Source: a virus. Taken from it: a stretch of 41,635 bases of DNA. The notes beneath the pieces were generated by a model, which saw only the letters and a list, made by a program, of their open reading frames with translations, was not told the DNA's origin and did no database searches. This document shows, in pieces, positions 23,375 to 31,401 of this stretch (positions are counted from its first letter, which is position 1; the number at the start of each line of letters is the position of its first letter). The DNA is taken from positions 1 through 41,635 of IMG/VR virus record IMGVR_UViG_3300010375_000030, one strand, 5' to 3'. The translations under genes and the position numbers were made by a program.

Positions 23375-23682
23375 CGACGCCAAAGCAGATCGACGACGCG
23401 GCCATGCGCATCGCCGGTGCGCCGATCCAGTCGGCTGCGATGGACGCGATCGAGCGGCTGATCAGGTCCGGCTACGACCGCGATCAGTCGCGTGGCGCAG
23501 TCGGCGTGTGCCTCGTTCACGCAGCCTCGATCGTGTTCGAGTCGCCAGACACCGAGATGTCGAAGCTGCGCACCGCGAGCATCCAGCTCGCGCATGAGGT
23601 CGCGGTGCTTCGTCGTGACCTCGACGCGGCGACGAATCTGCTGTCGCCGGAGGCGCGCGAAGAGTTGAGGCTTCGTGGATAG
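23371..23682 (+). CDS. Small hypothetical protein
   Basis: 103 aa, ATGA-coupled, nearly all helical, with a coiled-coil-like C-terminus. Not recognised. Confidence 0.5.
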   Translation: MTTPKQIDDAAMRIAGAPIQSAAMDAIERLIRSGYDRDQSRGAVGVCLVHAASIVFESPDTEMSKLRTASIQLAHEVAVLRRDLDAATNLLSPEAREELRLRG

Positions 23683-24067
23683 CGTCGGATCCCTGATCGG
23701 GTTCGACGACGCCGACAGCACGCGCGACGTGCCGTGCCGGCGCTGTCGCCGGATGGTCCCGTGTCCAGAGATGATCTTGGAGCTGATCCGCGACTGGAAC
23801 AAACGCGAGATGTCTTTGTGTGACGAGCGTGGCCGCATGCCCGCGCTGATCACGGACGGCGAGATCTGGTTCTGTCACGGGTGCATGCTGATCGAGCGCG
23901 CGAACCGCCACGCCGAGAACGCGCGCGAGCTGGAGATCACGGGGATCTGCTATCGCGATCTCGTGGTGAACAACATCTACACCGCCGACTCACTCGCGTG
24001 GCTTCGGTCGCACGGGTGCGCGGAGAAGGTCGCCGAGGTACTCGGCAGAAAAGAGGCGACGACATGA
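23675..24067 (+). CDS. Zinc-finger early protein
   Basis: 130 aa, GTG start, overlapping the previous gene by 8 nt. CRRCRRMVPC near residue 21 and CHGC near residue 68 form Cys pairs, with a further helical C-terminus. Probably a metal-binding adaptor; no family known to me. Confidence 0.55.
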   Translation: MDSVGSLIGFDDADSTRDVPCRRCRRMVPCPEMILELIRDWNKREMSLCDERGRMPALITDGEIWFCHGCMLIERANRHAENARELEITGICYRDLVVNNIYTADSLAWLRSHGCAEKVAEVLGRKEATT

Positions 24068-24441
24068 CGACGAAGCCGAGTAACGACGTCCAAGACGCAG
24101 AGATCGAGCTGGTGCAGACCGGCGGGACGATCGCTATCCATACGCGCGAACCGATCAGGCGTGCTGTCATTGTGGCCGCGGAGTACTCGGACACGCGACT
24201 CGCGAACGCGCACGAGCAACTCGAAAATACCGAGCGAAAGATCCGGGCGCTCTACGAACAACACGAGCACGAGCTTCGTGTGCATGGGCAGGCGATCGCG
24301 AAGGCCGAGCAGACGAGACGCCGCGCCGACGAGTGCCAGGCGATCGTCAAGACGTCCGAGGTCAGGCTGCGCGCGATCGAGCAGGAGCTGCGCGCGCTGT
24401 CGGTCCAGCTGTACACGACGGAGAGCGTGCGGCGTGGCTAA
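24064..24441 (+). CDS. Coiled-coil protein
   Basis: 125 aa, ATGA-coupled. From about residue 40 it is one continuous amphipathic helix with heptads to the end. It sits before RusA. Unknown. Confidence 0.5.
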   Translation: MTTKPSNDVQDAEIELVQTGGTIAIHTREPIRRAVIVAAEYSDTRLANAHEQLENTERKIRALYEQHEHELRVHGQAIAKAEQTRRRADECQAIVKTSEVRLRAIEQELRALSVQLYTTESVRRG

Positions 24442-24988
24442 GTCGAAGATCACGCGCACGCCTGGACGATGGGAGATCGGCGCGTCGTTCGTCGTCGATG
24501 TCATCGGCGCCACGCCGGTACAGAAGGGCAACATGCGAGCGTTCATGCCGAAGGGTTGGACGCGGCCGGTGATCACCGACTCGGGCGGCAAGGAGCTGCG
24601 AGCGTGGGAATCCGAGATCCGTACGGTCGTCGCCAATCACCTCGACGCTCGCGGGATCCCGTGCGCGCAAGAGCAGGCGCTATCCGTCGAGATCGTGTTC
24701 TACCTCGGGCGCGCGAAAGGCGACTTCGGCAAGGCCGGCCTGGTGCCCAAGGCGCGCACGGCGCCGAGCACGAAGCCCGACATCGACAAGCTCACCCGCA
24801 GCGTGCTCGACGCATGCACCGGCGTGGCATGGGATGACGACGCCCGCATCGTGCGCCTCGTGGTCGAGAAGCGGTACGCCACGGCAGATCGCGACGTCGG
24901 CATCTGGTTACGCGTCACGTCACGACCGAGCACGATCGCGGAATATGCAAAACACCAACAGAACACACTTGCGCTAGTGCGCGAGTAG
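24434..24988 (+). CDS. rusA: RusA-type Holliday junction resolvase
   Basis: 184 aa, GTG start overlapping the upstream gene by 8 nt. RusA core KPDIDKLTRSVLDACTG (D116, D118) and VAWDDDARIV (D134-D136) followed by VEKRYA gives the three catalytic aspartates and conserved lysine. It cuts branched intermediates left by RecT-mediated recombination and replication before packaging. Both ends have modest extensions relative to E. coli RusA. Confidence 0.85.
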   Translation: MAKSKITRTPGRWEIGASFVVDVIGATPVQKGNMRAFMPKGWTRPVITDSGGKELRAWESEIRTVVANHLDARGIPCAQEQALSVEIVFYLGRAKGDFGKAGLVPKARTAPSTKPDIDKLTRSVLDACTGVAWDDDARIVRLVVEKRYATADRDVGIWLRVTSRPSTIAEYAKHQQNTLALVRE

Positions 24989-25005
24989 TGGGAAGGATGA
25001 TCGCA

Positions 25006-25881
25006 ATGCGAGACGACAAGATGCGTGCGCCATCGGCGCTCGCGACGGAGATCTACGAGCTGACCGTGGTGGCTTGCAGCCATGCGGACATCGCGGCACT
25101 CGGCGATGGTGAAGTCCCCACCGGCGTAACAGCTACCGTGCTGTGCGAGGGGCTTCCCGACACGGACGGGCTGACGAGGTTCATCGAGCAACGGGGGGCG
25201 ACGGTGATCCGAGTTACGACGGTGCAGCGGTTTCTCGAACCGAACTCCGGCATGGGTGCGATCAACGCGCAACTCCGCGATGGCGGCGCGTTCGATGCGA
25301 CTCCGATCATCGAATCGAGTCAGGAGTCACAGCGCCTCAACGAGGTCGAGCGCGACCTGCACAACCTCCGGCGCGAGGTGTCGAGCGGGTTCGATCGGCT
25401 CGCGTCGCTGATCGAGCACAGGATCGGTCCGGGCGATACGGCTCCGCTGACCGCAAGGGCGGCGACGCGAGCACCGATCCGGTCCCGCAACTCGCCGAGC
25501 GGCTTCGTCGCCGATCGCGCAGATCCGAACCGCGTCGAGGCCGAGTACGACCCGCGAGCGCCGATGCAGGTAGACGAGATCGATCTACCTCGCGCGTCGC
25601 CGGACGTTCGAATCGGCGGTGGCGCGGCCGTCGAGGTCCGTCCGGCAAAGCCGGCTCGCGGCGATGCCGGTGCCGATGTGCCATTCCAATCCCGTCGTCG
25701 TGATCGCCCAGGCGCCACCGCCGAGATGAGCAACGGCGAGATGTCGATCATCGGCCGCGGCGCGTCGTCGACGGTGCTCGTGATCGGGAACGGTCTCGAT
25801 CAGGACGGCAATCCGCGAGTCGTCGAGGCCGGCCTTCCGGCCGTCGGAGACACGCTCAACCATGGCACCCGCGTCGACTGA
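25006..25881 (+). CDS. Hypothetical early protein with coiled coil
   Basis: 291 aa from an ATG with GGAAGG 9 nt upstream; GTG 24988 and ATG 24997 are less favoured. N-terminal third alpha/beta (ELTVVACSHADIAALGDG, a Thr-rich strand), then a coiled coil at about 100-135 (RLNEVERDLHNLRREVSSGF), then a disordered Arg/Pro linker and a short beta end. Not recognised; may be a scaffold for the early complexes. Confidence 0.5.
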   Translation: MRDDKMRAPSALATEIYELTVVACSHADIAALGDGEVPTGVTATVLCEGLPDTDGLTRFIEQRGATVIRVTTVQRFLEPNSGMGAINAQLRDGGAFDATPIIESSQESQRLNEVERDLHNLRREVSSGFDRLASLIEHRIGPGDTAPLTARAATRAPIRSRNSPSGFVADRADPNRVEAEYDPRAPMQVDEIDLPRASPDVRIGGGAAVEVRPAKPARGDAGADVPFQSRRRDRPGATAEMSNGEMSIIGRGASSTVLVIGNGLDQDGNPRVVEAGLPAVGDTLNHGTRVD

Positions 25882-26486
25882 TGCGCGCGGTTGAGTTCAT
25901 CGTCGAGAAGGGCGATCCCGTCAGGCTCGTGGAGACGTGGCGGGCGCAGTTTCATCTCGACAACGTGTTCTATGCCGGCTCAGGCGCCACGGCATGGGAG
26001 GCGATCGCCTGGGCGCTCGACGAGTACCAGTGGCGCGCGCTTCTCGGCATGGGGCCATCGACGACGAGATCAGGCAAGCCGGGCGACGCATGGAGGCGAG
26101 CGCGTGAACAGCTGTCCGAGTTCTCGATCCCGGTCGTCACAGGTACTGCTGAGTCGATCGAGTTCTCGATCCCTGTCGTCGTTGGCCCGGTTGTGGAGTT
26201 CGTGCACACCGTGCAAGTCGAGCCGCGCAAGCTTCAGATCGCCGACGTGTCGCGCGCGCGTCGTGACCTGCTACCGAAGTACAACGGCGAGAGCGACACG
26301 GGCTGCAACGGCTCGTGTTTCTCGTCGGCCTGCACGTGTCGACGTCGTGCGGAGTCGCGGACCGGTGATCACGAAAGCGAGGCCTCGCCCGCGATCGATC
26401 CCGCGATTCCCCAGGGCGCCGAAAGCGCAGCATCGAGACGCGCTCGCACTCGCGAGCGCCTTGCCAAGAAAGGGACGAGACCGTGA
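25881..26486 (+). CDS. Hypothetical protein with internal repeat
   Basis: 201 aa, start overlapping the upstream stop. Contains a tandem EFSIPVV repeat at about residues 79-100 and a Cys cluster (CNGSCFSSACTC). C-terminal third basic and disordered. No domain found. Confidence 0.45.
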   Translation: MRAVEFIVEKGDPVRLVETWRAQFHLDNVFYAGSGATAWEAIAWALDEYQWRALLGMGPSTTRSGKPGDAWRRAREQLSEFSIPVVTGTAESIEFSIPVVVGPVVEFVHTVQVEPRKLQIADVSRARRDLLPKYNGESDTGCNGSCFSSACTCRRRAESRTGDHESEASPAIDPAIPQGAESAASRRARTRERLAKKGTRP

Positions 26487-27415
26487 ACGCACCGAACGAG
26501 GAGTACGGGAAGGAATTCCAGCGAGAGCTACCGGTCGCGCTGACCGACATCGAGTTGCAGATGCAGGGCAAGATCCTCGCCGACAAGGTCCGCGAGAAGG
26601 AGTTTCTCGTCGAGAAACGCAAGCAGCTAAACAGCGAGTTCGCGACGAAGATCAAGGCCGTCGATCTGCAGATCAAGCGGATCGCCGACGCGCGCAGCAA
26701 GGGCCAGGAGCTGCGCCCGGTGCAGTGCCGCGAGCGCTTCCATAGCGGAACGATCGAGGTCGTGCGCCTCGACACGAAAGAGGTCGTCGACTCGCGCCCG
26801 GCCGAGCTTCGCGATCTCCAGACGTCGCTACCAGGGACCGGCGTGCCGGAGATCCCGGAGGACTTCGACGCTGGATCGAGCGATGACATCGGTACGGGCT
26901 CCAAGTCGATCGAGAACGAACAGACCGACGTTACGTCCAGCTCCGGCGACACCGTGTCCGTCGGTGCCCAGGGAGCAGACGCGGAGGCCGTGTTCTGTCC
27001 AGGATGCGGCGACGTGATCGATCTCGACGTCGCCGACGACAACGATCCAGACAACTCGATCGTCGCGCACGACGGGTCGCATTGGCACGCTGGCTGTGCC
27101 GCGGAAGCGAAAGACGGAGAGGTGAAGTTCGAGGACGATCAACCGTCGGCGCCTGTCGAAGGCGCGGATCCCGTCTACGAGTACGAGCCGGCCATCATCG
27201 AGACCGAGGATGAGCGCCTCGATCGCATGGTGCGCGAGCGCGAGGGCGACACGTCGTATCAGCCACCGGCGGGTCACGTACAGCGCGATCGCGACATCGC
27301 CCAGCGCGAGAAGGAGATCGCGGCCGAGAAGTCGAACGGCGCGAAGAAGCGCGAGCGCTCGAAGGCGAAGAACGACGCGAAGAAGCCGGCCGCGAAGCCG
27401 ACGAAAAAGAGGTAG
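26483..27415 (+). CDS. Coiled-coil/zinc-motif protein with Lys/Ala tail
   Basis: 310 aa, GTG start. N-terminal coiled coil (residues about 15-75), acidic linker, then CPGCGDVIDL and a downstream HWHAGC that could bind zinc (about 172-206), then a charged region ending in a Lys/Ala/Pro-rich tail (PAAKPTKKR). The basic tail suggests nucleic-acid contact. Ends 2 nt before the next gene. Unknown. Confidence 0.5.
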   Translation: MNAPNEEYGKEFQRELPVALTDIELQMQGKILADKVREKEFLVEKRKQLNSEFATKIKAVDLQIKRIADARSKGQELRPVQCRERFHSGTIEVVRLDTKEVVDSRPAELRDLQTSLPGTGVPEIPEDFDAGSSDDIGTGSKSIENEQTDVTSSSGDTVSVGAQGADAEAVFCPGCGDVIDLDVADDNDPDNSIVAHDGSHWHAGCAAEAKDGEVKFEDDQPSAPVEGADPVYEYEPAIIETEDERLDRMVREREGDTSYQPPAGHVQRDRDIAQREKEIAAEKSNGAKKRERSKAKNDAKKPAAKPTKKR

Positions 27416-27417
27416 CC

Positions 27418-27864
27418 ATGGGGCGAACGAAGTCATCGGCGACCGATCGCAAGCTCGCAGAGATCGAGCATCGCGGTCGTCCGGCGTACCGGATCGTTCT
27501 CGCGCTTTCGCACTTCGAAGGTGATTGGCCCGAGGGATCGGAGATCCTGATGGCCGCGGGGTTTCCCGACGCCGAGTGTGCGGAGCGTGCAGCGGCGACC
27601 AGCGCCCTCAGCCGTCTCGTCAAGGCCGGCATCGTTACGCGCGAGCGACGTCCGAATGCGAACTCGCTCAAGGGCGAGGTTCACGCCTTCCAGCACACCT
27701 TCCAGTATCAGCTCGCGATGCCAGTCGACGTCGCGCTCCGCTCGTTCGGTTACAAGAATCGGTGGCGCACACACGCGAACCGTAAGCGCGCGGCAGAGCG
27801 TGCGGCATGCGATCTGGTACACGCAACGATCGCGGCGCGCATCGAGGAGAGGAAGGCGGCGTGA
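27418..27864 (+). CDS. Putative winged-helix-like DNA-binding protein
   Basis: 148 aa with AGAGGT upstream of the ATG. Residues about 20-75 fit a winged helix (RIVLALSHFEGDW, then AATSALSRLVKAGIVTRERR). Basic C-terminal half. The winged-helix call is from secondary-structure pattern only. Confidence 0.45.
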   Translation: MGRTKSSATDRKLAEIEHRGRPAYRIVLALSHFEGDWPEGSEILMAAGFPDAECAERAAATSALSRLVKAGIVTRERRPNANSLKGEVHAFQHTFQYQLAMPVDVALRSFGYKNRWRTHANRKRAAERAACDLVHATIAARIEERKAA

Positions 27865-28154
27865 CGTACGACTACATCCGCCGCATGCTCGTCGACAAGC
27901 AGGCATCGTCGATCATCGGCGACGACGAGAAGCGCAAAGCCACGAGCGACGACGAGCGTGCGCAGTCGTTCGCGATCGCGAAGTTCACGCAGGAGTGCTT
28001 CGACGCGGGATTCGATCCGGTGAACCAGATCCGGATGTATCTCATCGGTGCCATCTGGCTCGCCGATCAGTGCGGCGTGTCGCGCGAGCAGATGATCGAA
28101 GTCCTGCGTGTCGCGAGGGCGCCCGACGTCGAGACGGCGATCAAGCCCAGATGA
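27861..28154 (+). CDS. Small hypothetical protein
   Basis: 97 aa, GTG start overlapping the upstream stop. Mostly helical. Immediately upstream of the methyltransferase-like gene, overlapping it as ATGA. Unknown. Confidence 0.45.
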   Translation: MTYDYIRRMLVDKQASSIIGDDEKRKATSDDERAQSFAIAKFTQECFDAGFDPVNQIRMYLIGAIWLADQCGVSREQMIEVLRVARAPDVETAIKPR

Positions 28155-28720
28155 GGGGGACGCTGGTCAGCTCCGAGACGTGCGAGCACGGGACGCCTCC
28201 AGAGTACGTCGAGATGGGTCGCGATCTGACCGGAGCGATCGATCTCGATCCGTTCTCGTCGAGCTACTGGAACACGTACCTCGTGAAGGCGACGCGGTTC
28301 TACGACGAGCGCGACAACGGATTCGATCAGCCGTGGTACGGCCGCATGTTCGTCAATCACCCCGGCGTTGCTCGCTCGGGAAACTGTCGGCGCTCATGGG
28401 ATAAACTGATCTCCGGGTGGATGGGCGGCCAGATCGAAACTGCCGTGTGGGTCGGCTTCAACTTGAACCAGCTGTCAGATCTACAAGGCGCGGCGCACCA
28501 CCCGCTTCAACTCTTCAACCTGTTCCCGCGTGAGCGGATGTGCTTCATGGTCCGCAACGGAGGCTCGCCACCGGTGCGATCGAATCAGCCGATGCACGGG
28601 AATTACATCACGCTGCTACCGACGAGAAAGTCAGCATCGCAGGCGCGCGAGCAGATCTCGAAGTTCGCGCGCTACGGCGAGTCGCTGACGATCGGCGGGG
28701 CGGTAACGAGGCCCATATGA
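28151..28720 (+). CDS. Phage adenine-methyltransferase-like protein, altered catalytic motif
   Basis: 189 aa. The sequence follows the phage N6-adenine methyltransferase layout: TPPEYVE, then AIDLDPFSS (residues 30-38), then RFYDERDNGFDQPWYGRMFVN. Where the family has NPPGG/NPPY it has N69-H70-P71-G72, so the second proline of the catalytic D/N-P-P loop is replaced by His. AVWVGFNLNQL follows as expected. If the fold is right, activity may be lost, or shifted to a related chemistry. The start overlaps the upstream stop. Confidence 0.65.
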   Translation: MRGTLVSSETCEHGTPPEYVEMGRDLTGAIDLDPFSSSYWNTYLVKATRFYDERDNGFDQPWYGRMFVNHPGVARSGNCRRSWDKLISGWMGGQIETAVWVGFNLNQLSDLQGAAHHPLQLFNLFPRERMCFMVRNGGSPPVRSNQPMHGNYITLLPTRKSASQAREQISKFARYGESLTIGGAVTRPI

Positions 28721-28998
28721 CCGATGACAACGAAAGCGAACGCGCGCTCTGTCAGCACACGGACGTGAAGCCGTGCCTGTCGACCGACGACGAGATCCAA
28801 GAGGCGATGGCCGCGCTGATCCAGGAGATCATTCGGACGGCGCTCCGGTCGCCGCTCTGCCCTGAGCATTCTGTCCAAGCGCTGATGGTCTCGCTCGTCG
28901 CGACGGCGAGCCAATTCGAGTTCAATCGGCTGTCTATCGTCCAGGCGCTGATCTCGTGCATGCAGAGCGTGACGAACGAGACCGGGACGATCCAGTGA
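28717..28998 (+). CDS. Small hypothetical protein
   Basis: 93 aa, ATGA-coupled. Acidic N-terminus then two long amphipathic helices. No recognised domain. Confidence 0.45.
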   Translation: MTDDNESERALCQHTDVKPCLSTDDEIQEAMAALIQEIIRTALRSPLCPEHSVQALMVSLVATASQFEFNRLSIVQALISCMQSVTNETGTIQ

Positions 28999-29150
28999 TG
29001 TGCGCCCGCGATCCATGGTGCGTGCTCTGGTTCGGTCACCACGGCGAGTGTCAACGCGTCGGCGGTGATCGCTTCGAGTACCCACTCCCTGCCGTCGACT
29101 ACAAGCATCGGAGGTGTACGTGTCCTCAGTGCGTAGGAGCAAAGAAGTGA
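28998..29150 (+). CDS. Small Cys-rich protein
   Basis: 50 aa, ATG overlapping the upstream stop. CARDPWC near the N-terminus and CTCPQC near the end, with HHGEC between, make a compact zinc-binding layout likely. Unknown role. Confidence 0.5.
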   Translation: MCARDPWCVLWFGHHGECQRVGGDRFEYPLPAVDYKHRRCTCPQCVGAKK

Positions 29151-29455
29151 TCGAGCCCGTCGAGCTGGTCATCGGGATCGCGATCGGTGTGCTGTGCGCG
29201 GCCATCGTTCACGTCGTCGCTCCGTCGAATCACATGTGCCTCGCCGGCTTCTATCTCGAAGGCGTGCGGCCAGACGGGCGCTACACGTGTCGGCGCTCGC
29301 CGGCGAACGACGAGGATCGGCGACCGTTCGTGCACGTGCTCGATGACCTCGAATACCCCGGCTTCGTGACGTGCACGGGCGGCACCGAGCCGATCGTCGT
29401 CAACTACCGCACGGTCGGCTGTCAGCCAGGAGGATGGAACCGTGACGCGCGCTGA
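29147..29455 (+). CDS. Small membrane protein
   Basis: 102 aa, GTG start overlapping the upstream stop with AGGAG upstream. N-terminal hydrophobic segment (about residues 4-26), then a Cys-containing soluble domain with four Cys (MCLAGF, YTCRR, TCTGG, GCQPGG), likely periplasmic if the first segment is a signal anchor. Unknown. Confidence 0.5.
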   Translation: MIEPVELVIGIAIGVLCAAIVHVVAPSNHMCLAGFYLEGVRPDGRYTCRRSPANDEDRRPFVHVLDDLEYPGFVTCTGGTEPIVVNYRTVGCQPGGWNRDAR

Positions 29456-29484
29456 CGCACGTTGGGACGATCCCGCGCGTGAGA

Positions 29485-29490
29485 TATTCT
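29485..29490 (+). promoter_or_regulatory. Promoter TTGGGA-N17-TATTCT
   Basis: -35 TTGGGA at 29462-29467, 17-nt spacer, -10 TATTCT. The -10 ends 6 nt before a GTG at 29497 (ATG at 29494 is 3 nt away), so GTG 29497 may be the real leaderless start of the next gene. Confidence 0.5.
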
Positions 29491-29493
29491 CTC

Positions 29494-29997
29494 ATGGTGA
29501 CGAAGGATGTACCGCCGCTCCCGCAATGGCCCGAGTCGCCGATCGCCCGCGTACCACGCGAGCGGCCGAAGCTGATCGGCTACCTCACGCATCCTCTCGG
29601 CCCGAAGGACGATATCGGCGAGATGATTCGTCGACAGGACAACATTTCGAACGCGGTCGACTGGTTCAGGTTCCTCGTCGAGGTCACACCCTGGGCAATC
29701 GATGCGCCGTGGCTCGGCTACTTGATCGCGATCGACGAGGAAGCGTGGAAAAAGCGAGCGCTCATGGATCAGCAGGCGATCCTACGGCGCTGCGACTTCG
29801 TGATCGCGTGCGGGCATACCGTGGAGCGCGGGCTACGCGGGCACATGCGTGGCGACGTCGAGCATGCGAGAAATCGACACATCCCCGTCGTGGACTGCGC
29901 CGAGCTTGGGCGGTCACCTCCGTACGAGCGATCGGGCATCGACTGGCACGGGTGGCTCGTGCGCCATGCGAGCGCTCCGCTGGATCCGCTTGCCTAG
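29494..29997 (+). CDS. SLOG/DUF4406-like nucleotide-processing candidate
   Basis: About 167 aa. The layout fits the deoxyribosyltransferase/SLOG superfamily: LIGYLTHPLG near the start, a helix with N-A-x-x-W, D-x-x-W..MDQQAILRRCDFVIAC, and EHARNRHIPVV. Such proteins hydrolyse or sense nucleotide derivatives. The start may be GTG 29497. It is followed by leader-driven zinc proteins. Family-level call only. Confidence 0.5.
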   Translation: MVTKDVPPLPQWPESPIARVPRERPKLIGYLTHPLGPKDDIGEMIRRQDNISNAVDWFRFLVEVTPWAIDAPWLGYLIAIDEEAWKKRALMDQQAILRRCDFVIACGHTVERGLRGHMRGDVEHARNRHIPVVDCAELGRSPPYERSGIDWHGWLVRHASAPLDPLA

Positions 29998-30014
29998 AAA
30001 AAGCTCGCGGGGGA

Positions 30015-30020
30015 TACGAT
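30015..30020 (+). promoter_or_regulatory. TAnnnT box (TACGAT) before 30027 gene
   Basis: TACGAT with 6 nt to the ATG at 30027 and no clear Shine-Dalgarno sequence. Confidence 0.45.
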
Positions 30021-30026
30021 GGCCAC

Positions 30027-30173
30027 ATGCAACGCGAGACGACCCGCACATCCTCCAGCATCACCAAGCTCCGTTGCTCGTGCGGAGGTCGACCAGCTGG
30101 CGCTCACACCGACGGCCTCTGTATGGAGTGCTGGATCGCGATCTGGTTCGGTCGGGGGAAGTCGACCGAATGA
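30027..30173 (+). CDS. Small four-Cys protein
   Basis: 48 aa. CSCGG and CMEC form a zinc-ribbon pair. Overlaps the NrdR-like gene as ATGA, so the two are coupled. Unknown role. Confidence 0.45.
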   Translation: MQRETTRTSSSITKLRCSCGGRPAGAHTDGLCMECWIAIWFGRGKSTE

Positions 30174-30376
30174 AGTGCCCGGCGTGCGGTAGCGAGAAGT
30201 CGAGGGTGTACGAGACGCGTCGCTCCCAGGGTGGACTCGCGAAGAAGCGACGGCATCGGTGCGAGCAATGCGACGAGCGCTTCACGACGCTCGAGGTGAT
30301 GATCGACGCGGGCGATCGACTGATCAAGCTGCGCCCGGGATACGGCGAGACGTACTACCTCAACAGACTGAAGTGA
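30170..30376 (+). CDS. NrdR-type zinc ribbon without ATP cone
   Basis: 68 aa. CPACGSEKSRVYETR, then RRHRCEQCDERFTTLEV reproduces the N-terminal zinc ribbon of the ribonucleotide-reductase repressor NrdR (C3, C6, C31, C34; RRR-type basic stretch before the second pair). Full NrdR is about 150 aa with an ATP-cone, which is absent here. It could be a DNA-binding mimic or antagonist of host NrdR, or a phage activator of Ogr type; NrdR is the better match. Confidence 0.65.
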   Translation: MKCPACGSEKSRVYETRRSQGGLAKKRRHRCEQCDERFTTLEVMIDAGDRLIKLRPGYGETYYLNRLK

Positions 30377-30413
30377 TGAACCCGGCGCATGCGAGCGCCA
30401 AGGAGAGATCGAG

Positions 30414-30617
30414 ATGTCCAAGACGAAGAACGGCGAGCGAGCGCCAAAGCGAAACATGCGCGCGCTGGTCGAGAAGCTCCATGCCGCCAGCGATGCGCTG
30501 ATCGTGCAAGCATACGCGGTCGTGGGCGCGGAGGCCGGCGATGACACCGCGAAGGAAGAAGCGGAGCTGCGCGTTCTCGCGCTCGCGTACGCCGATGCGG
30601 TCGAGGCGCTGTCGTGA
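30414..30617 (+). CDS. Small helical protein
   Basis: 67 aa, AAGGAGAG before the ATG. Basic N-terminus then two helices. GTGA-coupled to the HNH gene. Not recognised. Confidence 0.5.
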   Translation: MSKTKNGERAPKRNMRALVEKLHAASDALIVQAYAVVGAEAGDDTAKEEAELRVLALAYADAVEALS

Positions 30618-30988
30618 AGCGCTCGCCGCCCAAGCGCTCGAAGTCGATGCGTCGGCTCACTCGCTCAACGAAGTACTCGCGACGCAAGCGAGGCACCGAG
30701 TACATGCGGTGGGTCAAGACGCTGCCTTGCGTGCTGGCGGGCGTAGCGTCGGCAGGCGTGTGCGACGGTCCAGTAGAGGCCGATCACGCGGGCTCGCGTG
30801 GCGTCGGTCAGAAGGCGCCAGACAGCACATGCATCCCGTTGTGCTCGAAGCATCACCGCGATCGAACCGATATGCGCGGCGCGTTCGGCGCATTCTTCGC
30901 TCGCGAAATGCGGTCGTGGTGCGACGCGATGATCACGCGAACGCAGGAGACCGCGAGGCTGCGCGGGATCGAAGTGCCGTCATGCTGA
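30614..30988 (+). CDS. HNH/DUF968-like nuclease
   Basis: 124 aa, GTG start overlapping the upstream stop. Basic N-terminus, then LPCVLAG with CDGPVEADHAGSRGVGQ, then IPLCSKHHRDRTD: His in DHAGS and the H-H-x-D-R of the second half fit an HNH/His-Me finger endonuclease of the DUF968 type found beside phage recombination and replication genes. Likely structure-specific or nicking; the target is unknown. Confidence 0.7.
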   Translation: MKRSPPKRSKSMRRLTRSTKYSRRKRGTEYMRWVKTLPCVLAGVASAGVCDGPVEADHAGSRGVGQKAPDSTCIPLCSKHHRDRTDMRGAFGAFFAREMRSWCDAMITRTQETARLRGIEVPSC

Positions 30989-31032
30989 TCCAATCCCCGA
31001 AGGATGCGGAGCGACCGGAGGTGCCGTCATGA
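30982..31032 (+). CDS. Possible 16-aa peptide
   Basis: Begins at an ATG overlapping the HNH stop region, ends EVPS then a TGA overlapping the next ATG. The closing GAGGTGCC doubles as the ribosome site for the next gene. Low confidence. Confidence 0.2.
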   Translation: MLIQSPKDAERPEVPS

Positions 31033-31304
31033 CCGACGAAGAACTAGCAGCGGCGAGAGCGCTGGTCGAAGCGGCGACGCCTGGTCACTGGATCTCGCGA
31101 CACGGGATCGCACGTTCCGACGTGCTCGCTCTTGACGGCACGCTGGTGACCCAATCCACCCGAGCGCGCGCGGGAAGCATCGCATCCCAGAGGGCGCGGA
31201 GATCAAGGCGTGGCCGCTATGAGGATCGACGGCATCGACATCCTCGTGGATCCGCGCGCGAGCATCGTGTGGTACTTCGCCGAGTGCTTCATAGGCATCA
31301 GTAG
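31029..31304 (+). CDS. Early protein, probably frameshifted
   Basis: Opens well (TDEELAAARALVEAATPGHW, a frequent phage early-protein N-terminus), then from about codon 43 turns Arg-rich and overlaps the next gene by 86 nt. In the -1 frame the sequence ends cleanly (EGAEIKAWPL) with a TGA overlapping the ATG at 31219, the junction type used throughout this operon. A single indel or slip between 31136 and about 31160 would restore that. The annotated extent is the undisturbed frame. Confidence 0.4.
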   Translation: MTDEELAAARALVEAATPGHWISRHGIARSDVLALDGTLVTQSTRARAGSIASQRARRSRRGRYEDRRHRHPRGSAREHRVVLRRVLHRHQ

Positions 31305-31401
31305 CCGGACGCGACCGAAGTTGATGGGCAGCGTCGGCGCGTTCGGTGAGTACTTCGCTCGCAACCTCGCCGAGGCGTATCGGCCGGAGGTGCCGCGATG
31401 A
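31219..31401 (+). CDS. Small hypothetical protein
   Basis: 60 aa from ATG 31219 (GTG 31210 possible). Alpha/beta with IVWYFAECFIGI near the middle; ends PEVPR with GAGGTGCC serving as the ribosome site of the next gene. Unknown. Confidence 0.5.
   Translation: MRIDGIDILVDPRASIVWYFAECFIGISSRTRPKLMGSVGAFGEYFARNLAEAYRPEVPR

Noticed and set aside
29442-30173. 243-aa frame upstream of the 30027 gene
   Set aside because: The first 195 codons are Arg/Ala-rich shadow of the SLOG-like gene; only the last 48 codons, after a TAnnnT box, look real.
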